Part shown: one piece after another, positions 25,073 to 34,039 of the stretch
Layout of the letters: every line of letters begins with the position of its first letter
How positions within the stretch are numbered: the stretch's first letter is position 1
Assembly (NCBI RefSeq): GCF_017311575.1
Contig: NZ_JAFFQY010000061.1
Span: 62,001-126,000, forward strand
Length of the DNA stretch: 64,000 nucleotides
From: Roseococcus thiosulfatophilus
GTDB lineage: Bacteria; Pseudomonadota; Alphaproteobacteria; Acetobacterales; Acetobacteraceae
Direction: 5' to 3'
The notes under the pieces: model-generated
Told to the model about the DNA's origin: nothing
Databases searched by the model: none
The model's input: only the letters and a program-made list of their open reading frames with translations
Translations under genes and position numbers: made by a program

Positions 25073-25372
25073 GGCCGGCTCGCCGCGGTCCAACAGCTTG
25101 TTCACGCGCTTGAGCGCCGCGGCGAAGACCTGCTTCTTCGCCGCCACGCCCGTGTCGTTCAGCCCGCCGCGCGGATCACCCTTGCCGCGCTTGGCGCGGC
25201 GCATGGTGGCGAGGTTGGCGCGGGAGGCATCCCGCGCCTCCCGCAGCCGCCGCGCGAGGTCAATGAGGGCGGGACGGTCGAGCCGCCCCACCTCCGGGTA
25301 GTGGCTGGGCGCCACCAGGGCGAAATCGGCCTCGCCCAGCAGCTTGCGCTCGTTCGCGCGGGGCATCGCCAT
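25070..25372 (-). CDS. Uncharacterised basic protein (100 aa)
   Basis: Unrecognised protein of 100 residues starting MAMPRANERKLLGEADFALV. It is charged and probably alpha-helical (DLARRLREARDASRANLATMRRAKRGKG), with a C-terminal KKQVFAAALKRVNKLLD helix; no membrane segment or Cys. It begins 5 bases after the stop of the upstream SBP gene on the same strand, so it is probably co-transcribed. Nucleic-acid binding is possible from charge but not shown. Confidence 0.6.
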   Translation of the reverse strand: MAMPRANERKLLGEADFALVAPSHYPEVGRLDRPALIDLARRLREARDASRANLATMRRAKRGKGDPRGGLNDTGVAAKKQVFAAALKRVNKLLDRGEPA

Positions 25373-25376
25373 GGCG

Positions 25377-26360
25377 TCAGCCCAGGCTGATGTTGGCGGC
25401 GCGGATCACCTCGCGCCACTTGTCGTTCTCTTCCGCGATGAAGCGGTCGAAATCGGCACCGATCAGCGGCATGGGCTCGGCACCCAGTTCGCGGATGCGG
25501 CCCTGGACGGAGGTCTCGGCCAGGATGGCGGCCACCGCCTCGCGCAGGCGGTTCAGCGCGGGCGCCGGGGTGCGGGCGGGCGCCTGCAGGCCGAACCAGG
25601 GAATGGCCTGGAAGCCCGGGATCCCGCTCTCAGCTACGGTCGGCACCTCGGGGACGGCGAACCAGCGCTGCGCGCTCGTCACCGCCAGGATCTTGAGGCG
25701 ACCGTCCCGGATCGCGCCCAGATAGGCCGGCAGGTTGTCCACCGCCATGGTCACGCGGCCGGCCATCAGGTCGGGCAGGATGGTGCCGGTGCCGCGATAG
25801 GGCACGTGGGTGATGTCCACCTGGGCGCGGAACTTCATGTATTCGCCCGACATGTGGCCGGAGGTGCCGTTGCCCGGCGTCGCATAGGTCAGGCGGCCGG
25901 GCTGGCTGCGGGCCAGGGCCATCAGCGCCGGGAAGTCGGCGGCCTGCACGCCCGGATGGACGATGACGCCATTGGCCACGCCCATCACCATCGCGATCGA
26001 GGCGAAGTCGGTGCGCGAGTTGAACGGCATGTTCGGATAGAGGAACTGGTTGATGCTGGCCGTGCCGATGGTGGCCATCAGCAGGGTGTGGCCATCGGGC
26101 TCGGCCTTGGCCACCGCGTCCGCGCCCACATTGCCGCCGGCACCGGCGCGGTTCTCGACCACGAAGGAGCCGCCGACGACCGCGCTCAGCCGCTCGGCCA
26201 TGATGCGGGCCGCGGCGTCGGTGGCGCCGCCCGCGGTGAAGGGCACGATGATCCGCACGGCGCGCGAGGGCGTCCAGCCCTGGGCGCGCGCCGAAACAGG
26301 CAGCAGCGCGGGTGTCGCGAGCAGCGTGCCCGCGGCGAGAATCGAACGGCGTGACGGCAT
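25377..26360 (-). CDS. Tripartite tricarboxylate transporter substrate-binding protein
   Basis: A 327-residue SBP with a Tat-like signal (SRRSILAAGTLLATPALL...ARAQG). PFTAGGATDAAARIM, VENRAGAGGNVGADAVAK and THVPYRGTGTILPDLMAGRV are present. The block NRAGAGGNVGADAVAKAEPDG is identical in the neighbouring SBP at 26446-27447, so the two are tandem paralogues. SD AGGA precedes the ATG. Confidence 0.93.
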   Translation of the reverse strand: MPSRRSILAAGTLLATPALLPVSARAQGWTPSRAVRIIVPFTAGGATDAAARIMAERLSAVVGGSFVVENRAGAGGNVGADAVAKAEPDGHTLLMATIGTASINQFLYPNMPFNSRTDFASIAMVMGVANGVIVHPGVQAADFPALMALARSQPGRLTYATPGNGTSGHMSGEYMKFRAQVDITHVPYRGTGTILPDLMAGRVTMAVDNLPAYLGAIRDGRLKILAVTSAQRWFAVPEVPTVAESGIPGFQAIPWFGLQAPARTPAPALNRLREAVAAILAETSVQGRIRELGAEPMPLIGADFDRFIAEENDKWREVIRAANISLG

Positions 26361-26445
26361 GGAAATCCTCCGGCTGATGTTGCCGGGGGAGATAACGGGG
26401 GTGGCGCCACAAATCCACCTCCCGTCCCCTTCGTTGCGCGGTCCG

Positions 26446-27447
26446 TTATGAAACGGTCGCGCCCGAACGCCGAACCACCTCGGTCCATTTCGCCACCTCG
26501 GCGCGGACGAACTGGTCGAAGGTCGCCGGCGTCGAGCCCCCGCCTTCCACCAGGTCGGCCCGCATGCCGCCCAGCTCGGCCATGCGGGCCCAGATGGCGG
26601 GGTTGGCGAGCACCGCCTCGATCTCGCGGCCGATGCGCTCGACGGCCGGGCGCGGGGCGCGGGCCGGCGCCATCACGCCGAACCAGGCCGTCGCCTCGAC
26701 GCTGGGCTGCCCCGCCTCGGCCGTGGTCGGCACGTCGGGCAGCTGGGGCGAGCGGGTGGCCGTGGTCACCGCCAGCGGCCGCAGGCGGCCATCACGGAAA
26801 TGGCCGATGACGGAGGGCAGGTTGTCCACCGCCACCTCGATTCGCCCGGCCACGCATTCGGCCAGCATGGGGCCCGCGCCGCGGAAGGGGACATGCACCA
26901 GGTCAATCCCGGTGGCGAGCTTCAGCAGTTCGCCCGTCATGTGCAGTGAGGTGCCGATGCCGGAGCTGCCGATGTTCATCCGCCCGGGATTGGCCCGTGC
27001 CAGCTCGATCAGCTCCGCCAGCGTGTTCGCCCGCACCGAAGGGTGCACGAAGATGGCGTTGGGCACCCGCACCACCAGCGAGACGCCCGCGAAATCCTCG
27101 GGCTTGTAGGGCATCCGCCCGCCATAGAGCTGGTAGTTGATGGCGCCGGAACTGACCGTCTGCATCAGCAGCGTGTAGCCATCGGGCTCCGCCTTCGCCA
27201 CCGCGTCGGCGCCCACATTGCCGCCGGCGCCCGCGCGGTTCTCGATGACCACAGGCTGGCCCAGGCGCTGGCCCAGCGGCTCGGCGATGATGCGGGCCGC
27301 GATGTCCGTGGTGCCCGCCGGCGGGAAGCCGACGACGAGGCGGATGGGCCGGTTGGGCGACCATTGCGCCTGGGCCAGCGCGGGCGCCGCGAGCGGAAGA
27401 GTAGCGGCGCCGGCCAACAGGTGGCGGCGTGCGATCGGATGAGGCAT
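26446..27447 (-). CDS. Tripartite tricarboxylate transporter substrate-binding protein
   Basis: A 333-residue SBP. The signal peptide has a Tat-like ARRHLLAGAATLPLAAPALAQ; VVGFPPAGTTDIAARIIAE, VENRAGAGGNVGADAVAK and VHVPFRGAGPMLAECVAGRI follow. ATG 27447 is supported by GGAG 6 bases upstream, which itself lies in an inverted repeat. Same orientation as its paralogue downstream, 85 bases apart. Confidence 0.93.
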   Translation of the reverse strand: MPHPIARRHLLAGAATLPLAAPALAQAQWSPNRPIRLVVGFPPAGTTDIAARIIAEPLGQRLGQPVVIENRAGAGGNVGADAVAKAEPDGYTLLMQTVSSGAINYQLYGGRMPYKPEDFAGVSLVVRVPNAIFVHPSVRANTLAELIELARANPGRMNIGSSGIGTSLHMTGELLKLATGIDLVHVPFRGAGPMLAECVAGRIEVAVDNLPSVIGHFRDGRLRPLAVTTATRSPQLPDVPTTAEAGQPSVEATAWFGVMAPARAPRPAVERIGREIEAVLANPAIWARMAELGGMRADLVEGGGSTPATFDQFVRAEVAKWTEVVRRSGATVS

Positions 27448-27451
27448 GGAC

Positions 27452-27487
27452 GTCTCCAGAGTGTTTTTTTGCTTGCGGCCTGGAGAC
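27452..27487 (-). promoter_or_regulatory. Inverted repeat covering the SBP Shine-Dalgarno sequence
   Basis: GTCTCCAG (27452-27459) and CTGGAGAC (27480-27487) are perfect complements separated by 20 bases with a T-rich run. On the - strand the downstream arm carries GGAG, the SD of the SBP starting at 27447. It could be a DNA operator (dyad) or an RNA fold that masks the SD. Confidence 0.5.
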
Positions 27488-27577
27488 TGCCGCCTCCCCC
27501 CGTGGTGTTCAAGCCCGGAATGCCTTGCGCGCCGTGACGGTCCCTGTATCCCGGCAGCCTTCGATGAAGGACCCCCC

Positions 27578-29335
27578 ATGGCGTTCCTGAGGCTCTATGC
27601 CCGCGTTCTGGGCCTGCTCGCGCCCGACCGTCGCCTGGCCCTTGGGCTGGCGGCGGCGGCGGTCGCGCTGGCCGGGCTGCAATTCCTGGAGCCGGTGCTG
27701 TTCGGCCGCGTCATTGACCTGCTGGCGCGCTCCGAACGCATGGCCGAAAGCGCGGTCTGGGCCGAAGCCTTCACCCTGCTGGCCATCTGGGCGGCGGTGG
27801 GGCTGACGGCCATCGCGGCCAATGTCGCCGTCTCGCTGCTGGCCGACCGCATGGCGCACCGCAATCGGCTGGCCATGATGTCGCGCTACTTCCGGCACGT
27901 GCTGGCGCTGCCGCTCTCCTACCACGGCGATGTGCAGTCGGGCCGGCTGCTCAAGATCATGGTGGTGGGGTGCGACAACCTGTTCGGCCTCTGGCTCGGC
28001 TTCTTCCGCGAGCACCTGATCACCTTCGTGGGCGCCATGGTGCTGCTGCCGCTGACGCTGATGCTGAACTGGCGGCTCGGGCTGTTGCTGATCGCGCTGG
28101 TGGTGGTGTTCACCGTGCTGACGGCCTTCGTCATCCGCAAGACGCAGGTGGCGCAGATGGCGGTGGAGGGCTTCCACACGCGCATGGCCGGCTCGGCGCA
28201 GGATGCGCTGTCCAACGTGATGGTCGTGCAGTCCTTCACGCGGCTGAACATGGAGGCGCGGCAGTTCGGGCAGATCAGCCGCCAGGTGCTGGACCACCAG
28301 TTCCCCGTACTGAACTGGTGGGCGCTGGTGCATGTGCTGACGCGCGCGGCCAGCACCATCACCGTGATCCTCATCTTCGTGCTGGGCACGCTGCTGCACC
28401 TGCGGGGCCAGGCCAGCGTGGGCGAGATCGTGAGCTTCATGGGCTTCGCCACGCTGCTGGTGGCGCGGCTGGAGGCGGCCGTGGCCTTCGTCTCCTACAT
28501 GCTGTTCCAGGCGCCCGCGATGGCGGAATTCCTGGCGGTGCTGGACGCGGAGAACTCCGTCCCCGACCGCCCCGATGCGCGGGAGATGGGCCGCGCCGAG
28601 GGCCGCGTGGCCTTCGAGGGCGTGGACTTCGCCTACCCCAATTCCGGCCAGGTGCTGCACGGCCTCGACTTCGTGGCCGCCCCGGGACAGACCATCGCGC
28701 TGGTGGGCGCCACGGGCGCGGGCAAGACCACCTCAATGCAGCTTCTGCAACGCCTGTGGGACCCCACGGGCGGGCGCATCACGCTGGACGGCGTGGATCT
28801 GCGCGACATCCGGCAGGACAGTTTGCGCGCCAATATCGGTGTGGTCTTCCAGGAGAGCATGCTGTTCAACCGCACCATCCGCGAGAACCTGCTGGTGGGC
28901 CGCCCCGACGCCACGCAGGAGGAGATCGAGCGCGCCTGCCGCATGGCCGAGGCGCATGACTTCATCACCCGCCAGCCCAAGGGCTATGACACGCTGGTGG
29001 GCGAGCGGGGCGCCTCTCTCTCGGGCGGACAGCGGCAGCGCCTCGCCATCGCGCGCGCCCTGCTGAAGGACCCGCCGGTGCTGATCCTGGACGAGGCCAC
29101 CAGCGCGCTGGATGCCGCGACCGAAGCCCGGGTGCAGAAGGCGCTGCGCGCGCTGATGGCGGGGCGGACCACCTTCATCATCGCGCACCGCCTCTCCACC
29201 GTGCGCGAGGCCGATGAGATCCTGGTCTTCGACCAGGGCCGCATCATGGAGCGCGGCAGCTTCCAGCAACTGGTCGCGGCCGAGGGCCGCTTCGCCGAGT
29301 TGGTGCGGACACAGCTGACGGGTGTGGCCTCGTGA
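27578..29335 (+). CDS. ndvA: Cyclic beta-1,2-glucan-type ABC exporter (NdvA/ChvA-like), fused permease-ATPase
   Basis: A 585-residue half-transporter with an N-terminal six-helix membrane domain followed by an ATPase. Walker A GATGAGKTTS, Q-loop VVFQESMLFN, signature LSGGQRQRLAIAR, Walker B VLILDEATSALD and H-loop IIAHRLS are intact. N-terminal FLRLYARVLGLLAPD and length closely match NdvA, which exports periplasmic cyclic glucan. No glucan synthase NdvB is nearby, so the exported molecule is inferred from the family. Its TGA overlaps the rlmJ GTG. Confidence 0.88.
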   Translation: MAFLRLYARVLGLLAPDRRLALGLAAAAVALAGLQFLEPVLFGRVIDLLARSERMAESAVWAEAFTLLAIWAAVGLTAIAANVAVSLLADRMAHRNRLAMMSRYFRHVLALPLSYHGDVQSGRLLKIMVVGCDNLFGLWLGFFREHLITFVGAMVLLPLTLMLNWRLGLLLIALVVVFTVLTAFVIRKTQVAQMAVEGFHTRMAGSAQDALSNVMVVQSFTRLNMEARQFGQISRQVLDHQFPVLNWWALVHVLTRAASTITVILIFVLGTLLHLRGQASVGEIVSFMGFATLLVARLEAAVAFVSYMLFQAPAMAEFLAVLDAENSVPDRPDAREMGRAEGRVAFEGVDFAYPNSGQVLHGLDFVAAPGQTIALVGATGAGKTTSMQLLQRLWDPTGGRITLDGVDLRDIRQDSLRANIGVVFQESMLFNRTIRENLLVGRPDATQEEIERACRMAEAHDFITRQPKGYDTLVGERGASLSGGQRQRLAIARALLKDPPVLILDEATSALDAATEARVQKALRALMAGRTTFIIAHRLSTVREADEILVFDQGRIMERGSFQQLVAAEGRFAELVRTQLTGVAS

Positions 29336-30150
29336 ACTACCGCCACGCCTTCCACGCCGGCAATTTCGCCGACTGCATGAAGCATGCCCTGCTGGTCTGG
29401 CTGCTGCGGGCGCTGGCGCGCAAGCCGGCCGCCTTCCATGTGCTGGACAGCCATGCCGGCATCGGCCGCTACCGCCTGGACAGCGAGGAAGCGCAGCGCA
29501 CGGGCGAATGGCGCGCGGGCATCGGCCGGCTGATGGACATCACCGAGGGGCCGCTGGCCGACTATGTGGCGCTGGTGCGGGAAGATGGCGGCTATCCCGG
29601 CTCGCCCGCGCTCGCCGCCGCGCTGCTGCGCGAACAGGACCGGCTTTCGCTGGTGGAACTGCACGAGGCGGACCACGCCACGCTCCGCGCCACCTTCCGC
29701 CGGGACCCGCGCGTGGCCACCCATCGCCGCGACGCCTGGGAGGCGGTGCGGGCGCTGACCCCCTTCGCCCAGAAGCGCGGCCTGGTGCTGATGGACCCGC
29801 CCTTCGAGCAGCCCGGCGAATACGAACGCCTGACCGCCGCCATCGCCGAGGTGAACCGCCGCGCCCGCGGCCTGGTGCAGGCCGCCTGGTATCCGGTGAA
29901 GGGCCGCGCGCCCGTGCGCGCCTTCCATGCGGCGCTGGCGGAGACGGGGGTGCGCGACATCCTCGCCGCCGAACTCCATCTGCGCGAACCCACCGATGCG
30001 GCGCGGCTGAACGGGTGCGTGCTGGTCGTGGTGAACCCGCCCTTCGGCTTCGAGGATGCGGCGCGCGACATCCTGGCCGCCCTACACGCGCGCCTCGCCA
30101 CCGGGGAGGCGGGGGGCGGCTGGGCCCTGACCCGCATCGCCGATGAGTGA
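29332..30150 (+). CDS. rlmJ: 23S rRNA (adenine2030-N6)-methyltransferase RlmJ
   Basis: A 272-residue SAM-dependent methyltransferase modifying A2030 of 23S rRNA. The signature MNYRHAFHAGNFADCMKHAL opens the protein, followed by VLDSHAGIGRY (SAM loop) and the LMDPPFEQPGEY catalytic DPPY/F motif. It uses a GTG start overlapping the ABC exporter stop (GTGA) and overlaps gpsA by 8 bases. Confidence 0.96.
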   Translation: MNYRHAFHAGNFADCMKHALLVWLLRALARKPAAFHVLDSHAGIGRYRLDSEEAQRTGEWRAGIGRLMDITEGPLADYVALVREDGGYPGSPALAAALLREQDRLSLVELHEADHATLRATFRRDPRVATHRRDAWEAVRALTPFAQKRGLVLMDPPFEQPGEYERLTAAIAEVNRRARGLVQAAWYPVKGRAPVRAFHAALAETGVRDILAAELHLREPTDAARLNGCVLVVVNPPFGFEDAARDILAALHARLATGEAGGGWALTRIADE

Positions 30151-31120
30151 GGTGGCGGTGATGGGCGCGGGCGCCTGGGGCACCGCGCTGGCCATCCACG
30201 CGGCGCGGCTCGGCCATCGCGTGACGCTCTGGGCGCGCGATGCGGAACACGCCCGGGCCATGGCCGAAGCGCGGGTGAACGCGCGCCGCCTGCCCGGCCA
30301 ACCCTTTCCCGAAGGCATGCGCGCCACCCATGACGCCGCCGCCGTGGCGTCGGCCCGATTGGTAATCCTGGCCGTGCCCATGCAGCCGCTGCGCCAGGTG
30401 CTGTCCAACCTCCCCACCGCCCTGCCGCCGCTGCTGCTGGCGTGCAAAGGCCTTGAGGCCAGCACCGGGCTGTTGCCGCTGGAGGTGCTGGTACAGGCCC
30501 GCCCCGGCCACCCGACCGGCATCCTCTCCGGCCCCAACTTCGCGCATGAGGTGGCGGCGGGGCTGCCGGCTGCCAGCGTCGTCGCGGCGGGGGATCCGGC
30601 GCTGCGCGAGGACGCCCAGGCCCTGCTCTCGGGCGCCGCGCTGCGCCTCTATGCCAGCGAGGATGCGCTGGGCGTGCAGCTCGGCGGGGCGGCGAAGAAC
30701 GTGCTGGCCATCGCGGCCGGCGTCGCCACCGGGGCTGGGCTGGGCGAGAATGCCCGCGCGGCCCTGATCACGCGCGGGCTGGCGGAATTGTCGCGGCTGG
30801 TGGTCGGGCTGGGCGGCAAGGCAGAAACGGCGGCGGGCCTCTCCGGCCTGGGCGATCTTCTGCTGACCGCGACGGGGCCGGGCAGCCGCAACACCTCGCT
30901 CGGCATCGCGCTGGGCCGTGGCGAGGCCCTGGCCGATATCCTCGCCGCCCGCAGCAGCGTGACCGAGGGCGTGGCCACCGCCCCTGCCTTGCTTTCCCGC
31001 GCGGCGAAGGCCGGGGTGGAGCTGCCCGTCTGCGCCGCGGTCGCCGCCCTGCTGGAGGGGCGGCTCGACGTTCAGGGCGCCGTGCGCGCCCTGCTGGAGC
31101 GGCCGCTCAAGGCCGAATAG
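30143..31120 (+). CDS. gpsA: NAD(P)+-dependent glycerol-3-phosphate dehydrogenase
   Basis: A 325-residue enzyme reducing dihydroxyacetone phosphate for phospholipid synthesis. Rossmann loop VMGAGAWGTALAIHAA, LACKGLEA, SGPNFAHEVAAGLP, and the catalytic-lysine block LGGAAKNVLAIAAGVATG are intact, with SGLGDLLLTATGPGSRN downstream. Its ATG lies within the end of rlmJ. Convergent with hemY, 15 bases apart. Confidence 0.97.
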   Translation: MSEVAVMGAGAWGTALAIHAARLGHRVTLWARDAEHARAMAEARVNARRLPGQPFPEGMRATHDAAAVASARLVILAVPMQPLRQVLSNLPTALPPLLLACKGLEASTGLLPLEVLVQARPGHPTGILSGPNFAHEVAAGLPAASVVAAGDPALREDAQALLSGAALRLYASEDALGVQLGGAAKNVLAIAAGVATGAGLGENARAALITRGLAELSRLVVGLGGKAETAAGLSGLGDLLLTATGPGSRNTSLGIALGRGEALADILAARSSVTEGVATAPALLSRAAKAGVELPVCAAVAALLEGRLDVQGAVRALLERPLKAE

Positions 31121-31135
31121 TCAGACGCCTCAGCC

Positions 31136-32371
31136 TCAACCCGGCCGGCGCCACACGATCCGCCCCACCGTCCCGCAGGCGGAGCAGGCCGGCTCCCAGT
31201 TGGCGTGGATATGGCCGCAGGCCTCGCACACCCAGGCGGGCGGAGGCGCGGCTTCCTGGGCGCGGCGATCCCATTCGTGCTGGGCGGCCTCGGAGAAGCC
31301 CGCGCCCTGCTCGGACCGCTCCAGCGCGGCCATGAGATGATACCAGCGGCGGTCGAGGTCGCCCGACTGTTCCCAGGCCACCAGGTCCTGTCGGGCCCGC
31401 ACGGTCTGGCCGGCGCCCAGCGCCACCAGCGCGCGCAGCGCCCGGCTCTCGGGGTGCGCGACATGGGTGCGCGTCAGGTCATCCACCAGGCGCAGGCGGC
31501 CGGCGGGGTCCGTCTCCGGGCCGATCCAGGCGCTTGCGATGGCCGGATGCGGCGCCGCCTCCCAGCTCTGGCGCAGCACGGACAGGCCCGCATCGCCGCC
31601 GAGCCGGGCGGCCAGCGCCAGGGCCGCGGGGGCGAAGCCCGGGTCGGCCTGGAAGGCTTGGCGCTCGAAGGCGCGGGCCTCGGCCGCCGTCTCGGCATCA
31701 CGCGCGGCGGCCAGCGCCAGGGGCGCGATGGGCGCATCATCGGGCGCGAGGGCCAGCGCCTCGCGCCAATCCTGGCGGCGCATCGCGGCCTCACCCTGCT
31801 CCAGGCGCAGCGACTGCGCGCGGGGCTCGGCCTTCGCGGCCTCGCGCGCCAGACGCTCCTGCGCCTCGGCATCGCCGCGGGCCTTGGCCTGTTCCATCAG
31901 CCCTTGCAGGCCCAGGAACTTGGCGTCGCTGCGGGCGGCCAGCGCCTCATAGGCGGCGGTGACGCCGGCCTCGTCGCCCTGGGCGCGGGCGGCCTCGGCC
32001 TCCATGGCCAGCAGGGGCGCGGTTTCGCCGGCCAGGCGCTTGGCCTCGGCCAGCTCGGCCCGTGCGGTGGCGGGCTGGCCGGCGGCCAGGGCCACCATGG
32101 CGCGGGTGACGGCGATCTCGGCCATGGCCCGGTTGTCCAGGTCCACGCGTAGCTTCCGCCGCTCCGGCGTGCGAATCATCCAGGAATAGAGCCTCAGCCC
32201 CAGGTGGAACAGCACGAAGGCGCCCAACAGCAACAGCACGGCCACGGGCAGCGAGACGCCGATCCAGTATTCCCCGGCCGCGATCTCGATCTGGCCGCTC
32301 AGCCCCAGCGCCCAGGCCACGACCGCGACGACGACCGCGATAAGGATGACGTAGTTGAGGATGCGCGCCAT
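31136..32371 (-). CDS. hemY: HemY-like protein with C-terminal zinc ribbon
   Basis: A 411-residue inner-membrane protein. Two N-terminal membrane helices (about 5-25 and 40-65) precede a long TPR-like helical array; the HemY_N region VVAWALGLSGQIEIAAG is recognisable. The C-terminus carries C382-x2-C385 and C396-x2-C399, a rubredoxin-like zinc ribbon seen in alphaproteobacterial HemY. Despite the name its role in haem synthesis is unclear. Last gene of the hemC-hemD-Mic60-hemY operon. Confidence 0.88.
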   Translation of the reverse strand: MARILNYVILIAVVVAVVAWALGLSGQIEIAAGEYWIGVSLPVAVLLLLGAFVLFHLGLRLYSWMIRTPERRKLRVDLDNRAMAEIAVTRAMVALAAGQPATARAELAEAKRLAGETAPLLAMEAEAARAQGDEAGVTAAYEALAARSDAKFLGLQGLMEQAKARGDAEAQERLAREAAKAEPRAQSLRLEQGEAAMRRQDWREALALAPDDAPIAPLALAAARDAETAAEARAFERQAFQADPGFAPAALALAARLGGDAGLSVLRQSWEAAPHPAIASAWIGPETDPAGRLRLVDDLTRTHVAHPESRALRALVALGAGQTVRARQDLVAWEQSGDLDRRWYHLMAALERSEQGAGFSEAAQHEWDRRAQEAAPPPAWVCEACGHIHANWEPACSACGTVGRIVWRRPG

Positions 32372-32374
32372 GGC

Positions 32375-33340
32375 TCAGCCCCCCGCGAGGTCGCGCAGCG
32401 CGGCGCGCGCCGCGACCAGCGCTTCCGCCTGGTCGATCCAGCCTTGCATGGGCGCGCGGTGGCTGTCGGGAAGCTGGTTCAGGTGCCGCACCGCGCCGGC
32501 CAGGTCACCGGCGGTGAGCGACCTGCGGGCGCGTTCCAGGATGGCCTCATTGGCATCGCCCCAGATCACGTCCTCGCCGCGGCGGATGGTGAAGAGGCTG
32601 CCGATGCCGCGCGGCTGGCCCTCGGCCACCTGGGCGCGGGCGGCGCGCACGCTTTCCTCGAAGGAGAGGCGCAGGGCGGGCTCGGTCGGCGGCGCAGTGT
32701 CGGCGAAGCGGGCCAGCGCGGGCGGCGCCTCGCCCGGCAGCCGCGCCAGCACGGGGCCGAGCGGCTGCCCGGCCGCCAGGCGGGCGCGCAGGGTCTCGAC
32801 CAGCACGAGGCGGGCGGTGTTGGCCTCGGCCGCCTCCAGCCGCTCGGCGAGCGGGGCGATGCGGGCGGCCAGCGCCTGCGCCTCGGCCTCGCTGCGGGTC
32901 AGGCTGTTCTGCATGGCGGCCAGGCGTTCGGCGGCCTCGCGCGCCTGCGTCTCGGCGGCATCGAGCCGGGCGCGCAGGTCGGAGAGGTCGGCGGCGGGGG
33001 CGGCGGCCGGGGCAGGTGCCGCGGCCGGGGCCGGCGCGGGTTGCGGCGCCGGTGCTGGCGCGGCCGAGACGGGGGCGGGCGTGGCCGGCGTGGCACGCTC
33101 CGCCGGGGCGGCGGGGGCCTCCTGGCGCGGCTGCGTGGCGGGCGCGGGCGCATCGCCGCCGCGCATCACGGAGAAGCTGGCGCCGACCAGCACGACGGCG
33201 GCCACGCCGATGGCCATCCAGGCCGGATCGAAGGGCAGGCCGCCCTTGGGGGGGTGGTCATGTCCGGTCGCAAGCGTCTGCATGGTCACATCCGGGCTCG
33301 AAGGAGGGTTCGCCGGCGAGGGCTTCGTGCTCTGGGTCAT
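32375..33340 (-). CDS. Mitofilin/Mic60-like inner-membrane protein
   Basis: A 321-residue protein with one membrane segment at about 42-58, a long Ala/Pro-rich low-complexity linker, a coiled coil (about 118-175, DLSDLRARLDAAETQAREAAERL) and a C-terminal helical domain with FTIRRGEDVIWGD and L-x-x-GDLAGAVRHLNQL. This is the alphaproteobacterial Mic60 plan, linked to intracytoplasmic membrane shaping, and it is usually found between hemD and hemY as here. Overlaps hemD by 4 bases. Confidence 0.87.
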   Translation of the reverse strand: MTQSTKPSPANPPSSPDVTMQTLATGHDHPPKGGLPFDPAWMAIGVAAVVLVGASFSVMRGGDAPAPATQPRQEAPAAPAERATPATPAPVSAAPAPAPQPAPAPAAAPAPAAAPAADLSDLRARLDAAETQAREAAERLAAMQNSLTRSEAEAQALAARIAPLAERLEAAEANTARLVLVETLRARLAAGQPLGPVLARLPGEAPPALARFADTAPPTEPALRLSFEESVRAARAQVAEGQPRGIGSLFTIRRGEDVIWGDANEAILERARRSLTAGDLAGAVRHLNQLPDSHRAPMQGWIDQAEALVAARAALRDLAGG

Positions 33341-34038
33341 GGGCTACCTAGCAACTCCAGCATATGATCTTGATCAGACCGCGAAGCGATCCGGACGGTG
33401 CGCCAGGGCCATGCGGAGAGCACCGCCGCGACGCGTGGACTGATCGCGATGGCGACCATGCCGGGGGCTGCCCCCGTCAGGCCGCCTTCGGCAAGGTGGC
33501 GCAAGCTACACGCGGCACTGCGTGGCGAGAAGAACAGCGCATGCCCGACCTTCCCTTGCCCGATCGCTAACGCGGCCGCGGGGGGCAGGGTTGGCGCCTC
33601 GCGCGCCGCATAGGCGATGCGCCGGATCACCCGGAAACCGAGCGACCTCAGGTTGTTGGCCAGCTCCATGGAATAGCCGCGCCCCACCGCCAGCAGCAGC
33701 GGCCCCGCCGCGGGGTCGAGCCGCGCAGCGCAAAGGCGGGTGAGCGAGGCCGCATCCCCCTCGGCCGCCACCACATCGGTGAAGCCCTGGGCGCGGGCGG
33801 CCTCGGCCGTGCCCTCGCCCACCGCATAGACCGGGATGGGCCAGGAGGTCAGCGCGCGGGCGGACGCACGGCTGGGCAGCAGCAGCGCCTGGGCGGGCGG
33901 CAGGGGGCCGGGTGGCTCGGGCGTCAGCACCAGGGCCGGCGCCAGCACCGGGCACCAGCCGAGTGCCGCGATGCGGGCGGCGGTCTCGGCCGCGCCGGGT
34001 TCGGGGCGGGTGATGAGCACGCCCCGCCCGTGCGGCAC
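33337..34038 (-). CDS. hemD: Uroporphyrinogen-III synthase
   Basis: A 233-residue HemD closing and inverting ring D of hydroxymethylbilane. The family is poorly conserved, but GVLITRPEPGAAETAARI at the N-terminus, PVYAVGEGTAEAARAQGF, and the C-terminal ALFFSPRSAACSLRHL and ISPRVAAVL are typical. A GTG at 34038, one base after the hemC stop, is the best start; GTG 34020 is an alternative. Confidence 0.88.
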   Translation of the reverse strand: MPHGRGVLITRPEPGAAETAARIAALGWCPVLAPALVLTPEPPGPLPPAQALLLPSRASARALTSWPIPVYAVGEGTAEAARAQGFTDVVAAEGDAASLTRLCAARLDPAAGPLLLAVGRGYSMELANNLRSLGFRVIRRIAYAAREAPTLPPAAALAIGQGKVGHALFFSPRSAACSLRHLAEGGLTGAAPGMVAIAISPRVAAVLSAWPWRTVRIASRSDQDHMLELLGSP

Positions 34039-34039
34039 C

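Noticed and set aside
33361-33390. A/T-rich stretch between Mic60 and hemD as a promoter
   Set aside because: It lies within the hemD reading frame (C-terminal SDQDHMLELLGSP), and the genes overlap by 4 bases.
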